Assembly (NCBI GenBank): GCA_910579325.1 | Contig: CAJTTU010000002.1 | Location: 49,622 to 113,621 of the forward strand | Length of the DNA stretch: 64,000 bases | Origin: an uncultured Lachnospiraceae bacterium | GTDB taxonomy: Bacteria; Bacillota; Clostridia; Lachnospirales; Lachnospiraceae | Direction: 5' to 3' | Shown here: piece after piece, positions 61,236 to 64,000 of the stretch | Layout of the letters: each line of letters begins with the position of its first letter | Position numbering within the stretch: the stretch's first letter is position 1 | Made by a program: the position numbers and the translations under genes | Notes under the pieces: generated by a model | Databases searched by the model: none | Told to the model about the DNA's origin: nothing | The model's input: only the letters and a program-made list of their open reading frames with translations

Positions 61236-62192
61236 ATGGAAGAAGATGACGTAAGAGTACCGGTCTATCTGGTAAACGGGTTTCTGGAAAGCGGAAAAAG
61301 CACGTTTCTGCGGTTTACCGTCTCTCAGGAATATTTTGATATCGATGAAACCACCCTGCTGATTCTCTGCGAGGAAGGGGAGGAAGAGTACAACCCCGAA
61401 GAGCTGGCGGCTCATGACACGGTGCCGGAGCTTGTGGAGGATCAGGAAGAGTTTAGCGAAGCGTATCTTCAGAAGCTGGAAGAAACCTATCACCCCGGCC
61501 GTGTGCTGATCGAATACAACGGCATGTGGCAGACTGGCGAGTTTCATCAGATGGAATTGCCGGAAGGGTGGGGGATCGTTCAGCAGATCACGACGATTGA
61601 CGCCTCCACCTGCCAGGTGTATATGAATAATATGAAATCTCTTTTCATGGATATGGTCAGGGATTCCGAGCTGATTATATTCAACCGCTGTACGCCGGAG
61701 CTGCCGCTGGCCTCCTTCCGGAGGAATATCAAGGCGGTGAACCAGCGGTCCGAAATCATTTTCGAGGATGAGGAAGGCGAGCTGGGCAATATATTTGAGG
61801 AAGAGATGCCTTTCGATATCAACGCGCCGGTGGTGGAGATTCCGTTAGAGGACTATGGCATCTGGTATCTGGACGCGTTGGAGCACACGGACAGATATAT
61901 CGGCAAAACCCTGCGCTTCAAGGCCAGAGTGATGAAGGACCGCCGGATCGGACACGGAATCTTTGTGCCCGGCCGCATGGCCATGGCCTGCTGTGAGGAG
62001 GACACTTCTTTTATCGGGTTTATCTGTAAGAGCGACGAGGCCGAAAAGCTGAAAAACGGCCAGTGGATTACGCTGACCGCGAAAATGGCCGAAGAATATG
62101 CCAGGGCGTACAGAGCAAAAGGGCCTGTGCTGTATGCGGAGCATATTGAAGAAGCCGAGCCGATTACGGATGATATGGTGTTTTTCAATTGA
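61236..62192 (+). CDS. CobW-like GTPase without the CxCC motif
   Basis: A 318-residue protein with an N-terminal G3E-type domain (VPVYLVNGFLESGKSTFLRF, Walker A ESGKST) and IEYNGMWQTGEF as a later switch-like block. The CxCC metal motif of true CobW proteins is missing; LCEEGEEEY stands at its place. The C-terminal part (TLRFKARVMKDRRIGHGIFVPGR with CC in MACCEED) is like the OB-like TIGR03943/DUF1980 region of permease partners. It follows the CobW gene by 63 bases in the same orientation, so they probably act together in metal handling. Confidence 0.78.
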   Translation: MEEDDVRVPVYLVNGFLESGKSTFLRFTVSQEYFDIDETTLLILCEEGEEEYNPEELAAHDTVPELVEDQEEFSEAYLQKLEETYHPGRVLIEYNGMWQTGEFHQMELPEGWGIVQQITTIDASTCQVYMNNMKSLFMDMVRDSELIIFNRCTPELPLASFRRNIKAVNQRSEIIFEDEEGELGNIFEEEMPFDINAPVVEIPLEDYGIWYLDALEHTDRYIGKTLRFKARVMKDRRIGHGIFVPGRMAMACCEEDTSFIGFICKSDEAEKLKNGQWITLTAKMAEEYARAYRAKGPVLYAEHIEEAEPITDDMVFFN

Positions 62193-62312
62193 GGGAATAT
62201 TATACAAAAGGTTCCAAAATGACTGGAATAGTATGAACAGAGCAGTTCGCGCACAAAAATTAAGGCAGTTAAACAATTTGTGTATTTTATCAGTAGCAGG
62301 AGGTTTACGGTT

Positions 62313-63793
62313 TTGGAAATGACTTTGCACACGCTGGAATATCTGCTCTCTTTTTCGGTCCCGCTTTGTCCGGTGGAACCACGGCGTGAAAATCGGCGTT
62401 TAAAGGGCATAAAACTCTGGAATGAATATGAACATTCCTGGGATGTTCTTTATCTGGTCACATCCGAGCAACTATACGCAGCCAGGCAGAATTCTCGAAA
62501 CCGGACTGACGATCGGTTGGAAACCTGTTGTTTTGCCTGTCCAGAACCGGTTTTAGGCAAAAACATGCTTTGTCCGCAGAACCCTATGGATGAGACGGAT
62601 TTTTTTAATCGTATACAAGATTGCTTTTTTCCCATGAAGCCTGGCTGGCGGAAATCCATGATCTGCTTTTTCATTCCTTGAATCTCCGCACAATATTTCC
62701 TCTCTGCGGCAATTTCCTGCATGCTACTATCGAGATGACTGATGACGATCATAATATTCTGGCTTCCAGTATACCTAATCAAAGATCACAGGTGTTGATG
62801 GATACAATCAACGGGTTGATGTTGGAAGAAGAGTTTCAGCATGTCAAGCAAATCAGAGGGGTGTTTGAATATGCTGCCACGAATCCTGATGAAGTTGACC
62901 TGTGTTACAATATTTTTATCGATACTGTTTATTATGGGCGGGTAGTTGCGTGTTTTCCTAAAAATACTTTTTTATCTGGCCCTGCCACACTTCTTGCTGA
63001 GATTGGCGAGTTGTTGACTGAATTTTATCAACAACATCCGCCTAATGATACTTATTGTATCAATAATGAAGACTTTAACCATGTTTTGGCTATGCTCCTG
63101 GCTGGCGATCAGATCGACAAGACTATCGGTCAGCATGTTTTGAAGCAAAGACGCTGGGAAGTCGAACATTGTTACCTGGTGGTATGTTTTGGATTTTTGC
63201 ATGCGGTTCCTGTAAATTATTACTGTGTACAGATTGAACAGCAATTTCCGGATTGTCATGTTGCTATATTGGAGGATAATGTTTACTGTATTATTAATTT
63301 TTCTGTAGTAGAGACTGCGGAGCAGGATTTATGGCGGCTGCTTCCTGTTTTTTTGAGAGAGAGTCTTTGTAAGGCGGGAATTAGTGGTGTTTGTGACAAT
63401 GTTTATCGATTATATGATTATCGTCGGGAAGCGGATGCCGCATTGCGACTTGGTAAACAGAAGCAGCAGCCATTCTGGTACTATCGTTTTTCTGATTATA
63501 TTATGGAATATATTGCCGAGGCGGCAACGGCAAATCTGCCTCCCAGAAATCTGTGCCACCCGGCGATTGAAGAATTGCGGAGATATGATCAGAGAAATCA
63601 TTCGGAACTGACAGAAAGCCTGGGGCAGTATCTGTTCCATAACTGTAATACTTCCCATACTGCCATGGCATTATCTATCCATCGTACCACCATGCTTTAT
63701 CGAATTGAGAAAATTCATCAACTGACAAGGGTGAATTTGGATGACCCAATGGTACGGTTACATTTGGAACTGTCTTTTTTTTCTGATGGGTGA
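62313..63793 (+). pseudogene. PucR-type regulator gene with a frameshift at a T6 run
   Basis: The gene starts at TTG 62313 (CAGGAGG nine bases upstream) or ATG 62319 and reads to TDFFNRIQDCFF. At the T6 run 62625-62630 the frame must shift by -1 to continue with SHEAWLAEIHDLLFHSLNL. One more T would give a single 490-residue protein. The rest has the PucR layout: a central sensor-like domain and the C-terminal helix-turn-helix (NTSHTAMALSIHRTTMLYRI and following EKIHQL). The interval is AT-richer than neighbours. It could be a sequencing indel, phase variation at the run, or a true break. The target is unknown. Confidence 0.75.
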
Positions 63794-63878
63794 TGATATT
63801 GATTCATACGACAGAATATCGAACGGATCATAGCATGATTTCATCAGAGTGAATAAAGTGTTTGTAATATTCTTCTAT

Positions 63879-63945
63879 AAATAAGCCTCATTTGGAACCC
63901 GGGTTAAATTAACCGGTTTCTGAGGGGCTTATTATATTTTTTATT
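63879..63945 (+). terminator. Intrinsic terminator after the PucR-type gene
   Basis: ATAAGCCTCA (63881-63890) and TGAGGGGCTTAT (63921-63932) form the outer stem, with an AACCCGGGTT-like inner part, followed by TATATTTTTTAT. The last bases of the window (63946-64000) are AT-rich and show nothing. Confidence 0.7.
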
Positions 63946-64000
63946 ATTATCAGTTCGGTCAGATTTTTTCGAAAAGGATATAAATTGATATAAATATTAT

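Overview
The window looks like a chromosomal segment of an anaerobic Firmicute of the Lachnospiraceae / clostridial cluster XIVa kind. The evidence is a large Gram-positive-type SRP RNA directly behind tadA, the gdpP-rplI-dnaB gene order, a MecA adaptor, a germination-type GH18 protein, an FMN-riboswitch rib operon, lipoproteins with Ala/Thr/Glu-rich linkers, and AGGAGG ribosome-binding sites throughout. No tRNA, 5S/16S/23S rRNA, CRISPR array or intact insertion sequence was seen.

Layout. 1-4.8 kb: a surface-glycan or modification cluster with two paralogous GT-B-like proteins (one cut by the window edge), a radical SAM protein, an aldo/keto reductase, an orphan small protein and a HAD phosphatase-like protein. 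5.0-6.7 kb: a decayed AAA-ATPase gene running into a DUF2284 gene. 6.7-9.6 kb: a polar amino-acid ABC importer. 9.6-10.1 kb: a strong promoter, a possible non-coding RNA or leader with a terminator, and repeats. 10.1-21.7 kb: a nitrogenase-like reductase (NifH-like plus two NifD/K-like subunits), a metal-chelate ABC importer of the FecBCD/BtuFCD type, and an ABC-2 transporter with a large anchored partner. A short structured RNA motif recurs just before several of these genes. 21.8-27 kb: gdpP, rplI, dnaB, a flavin reductase and a MerR regulator. 27-46 kb: mostly housekeeping genes (ferredoxin, DUF1858, mecA, GH18, HIT, murG, mtnN, pgi, an NrdG-type activase, tadA, SRP RNA) and then the rib operon on the minus strand under an FMN riboswitch.

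46.5-62 kb is an accessory catabolic island. A minus-strand operon (panB-like, opine dehydrogenase-like, two MttB-family methyltransferases) diverges from a plus-strand branched-chain amino-acid-type ABC importer, which is followed by an IclR regulator, an Asp/Glu racemase-family enzyme and an AEC carrier. Palindromic operators sit in the divergent promoter region. Two CobW-type GTPases follow. A reasonable inference is uptake and corrinoid-dependent demethylation of an N-methylated amino-acid-derived compound, but no corrinoid protein or reactivase lies in the window. The segment ends with a PucR-type regulator broken by a frameshift at a T6 run.

The strongest candidates for undescribed biology are the nitrogenase-like/transporter locus together with its repeated covarying RNA motif, and the MttB/opine dehydrogenase/PanB island. 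Smaller oddities are a riboflavin synthase with ACG at its conserved start position, and a structured leader shared by two unrelated small genes.
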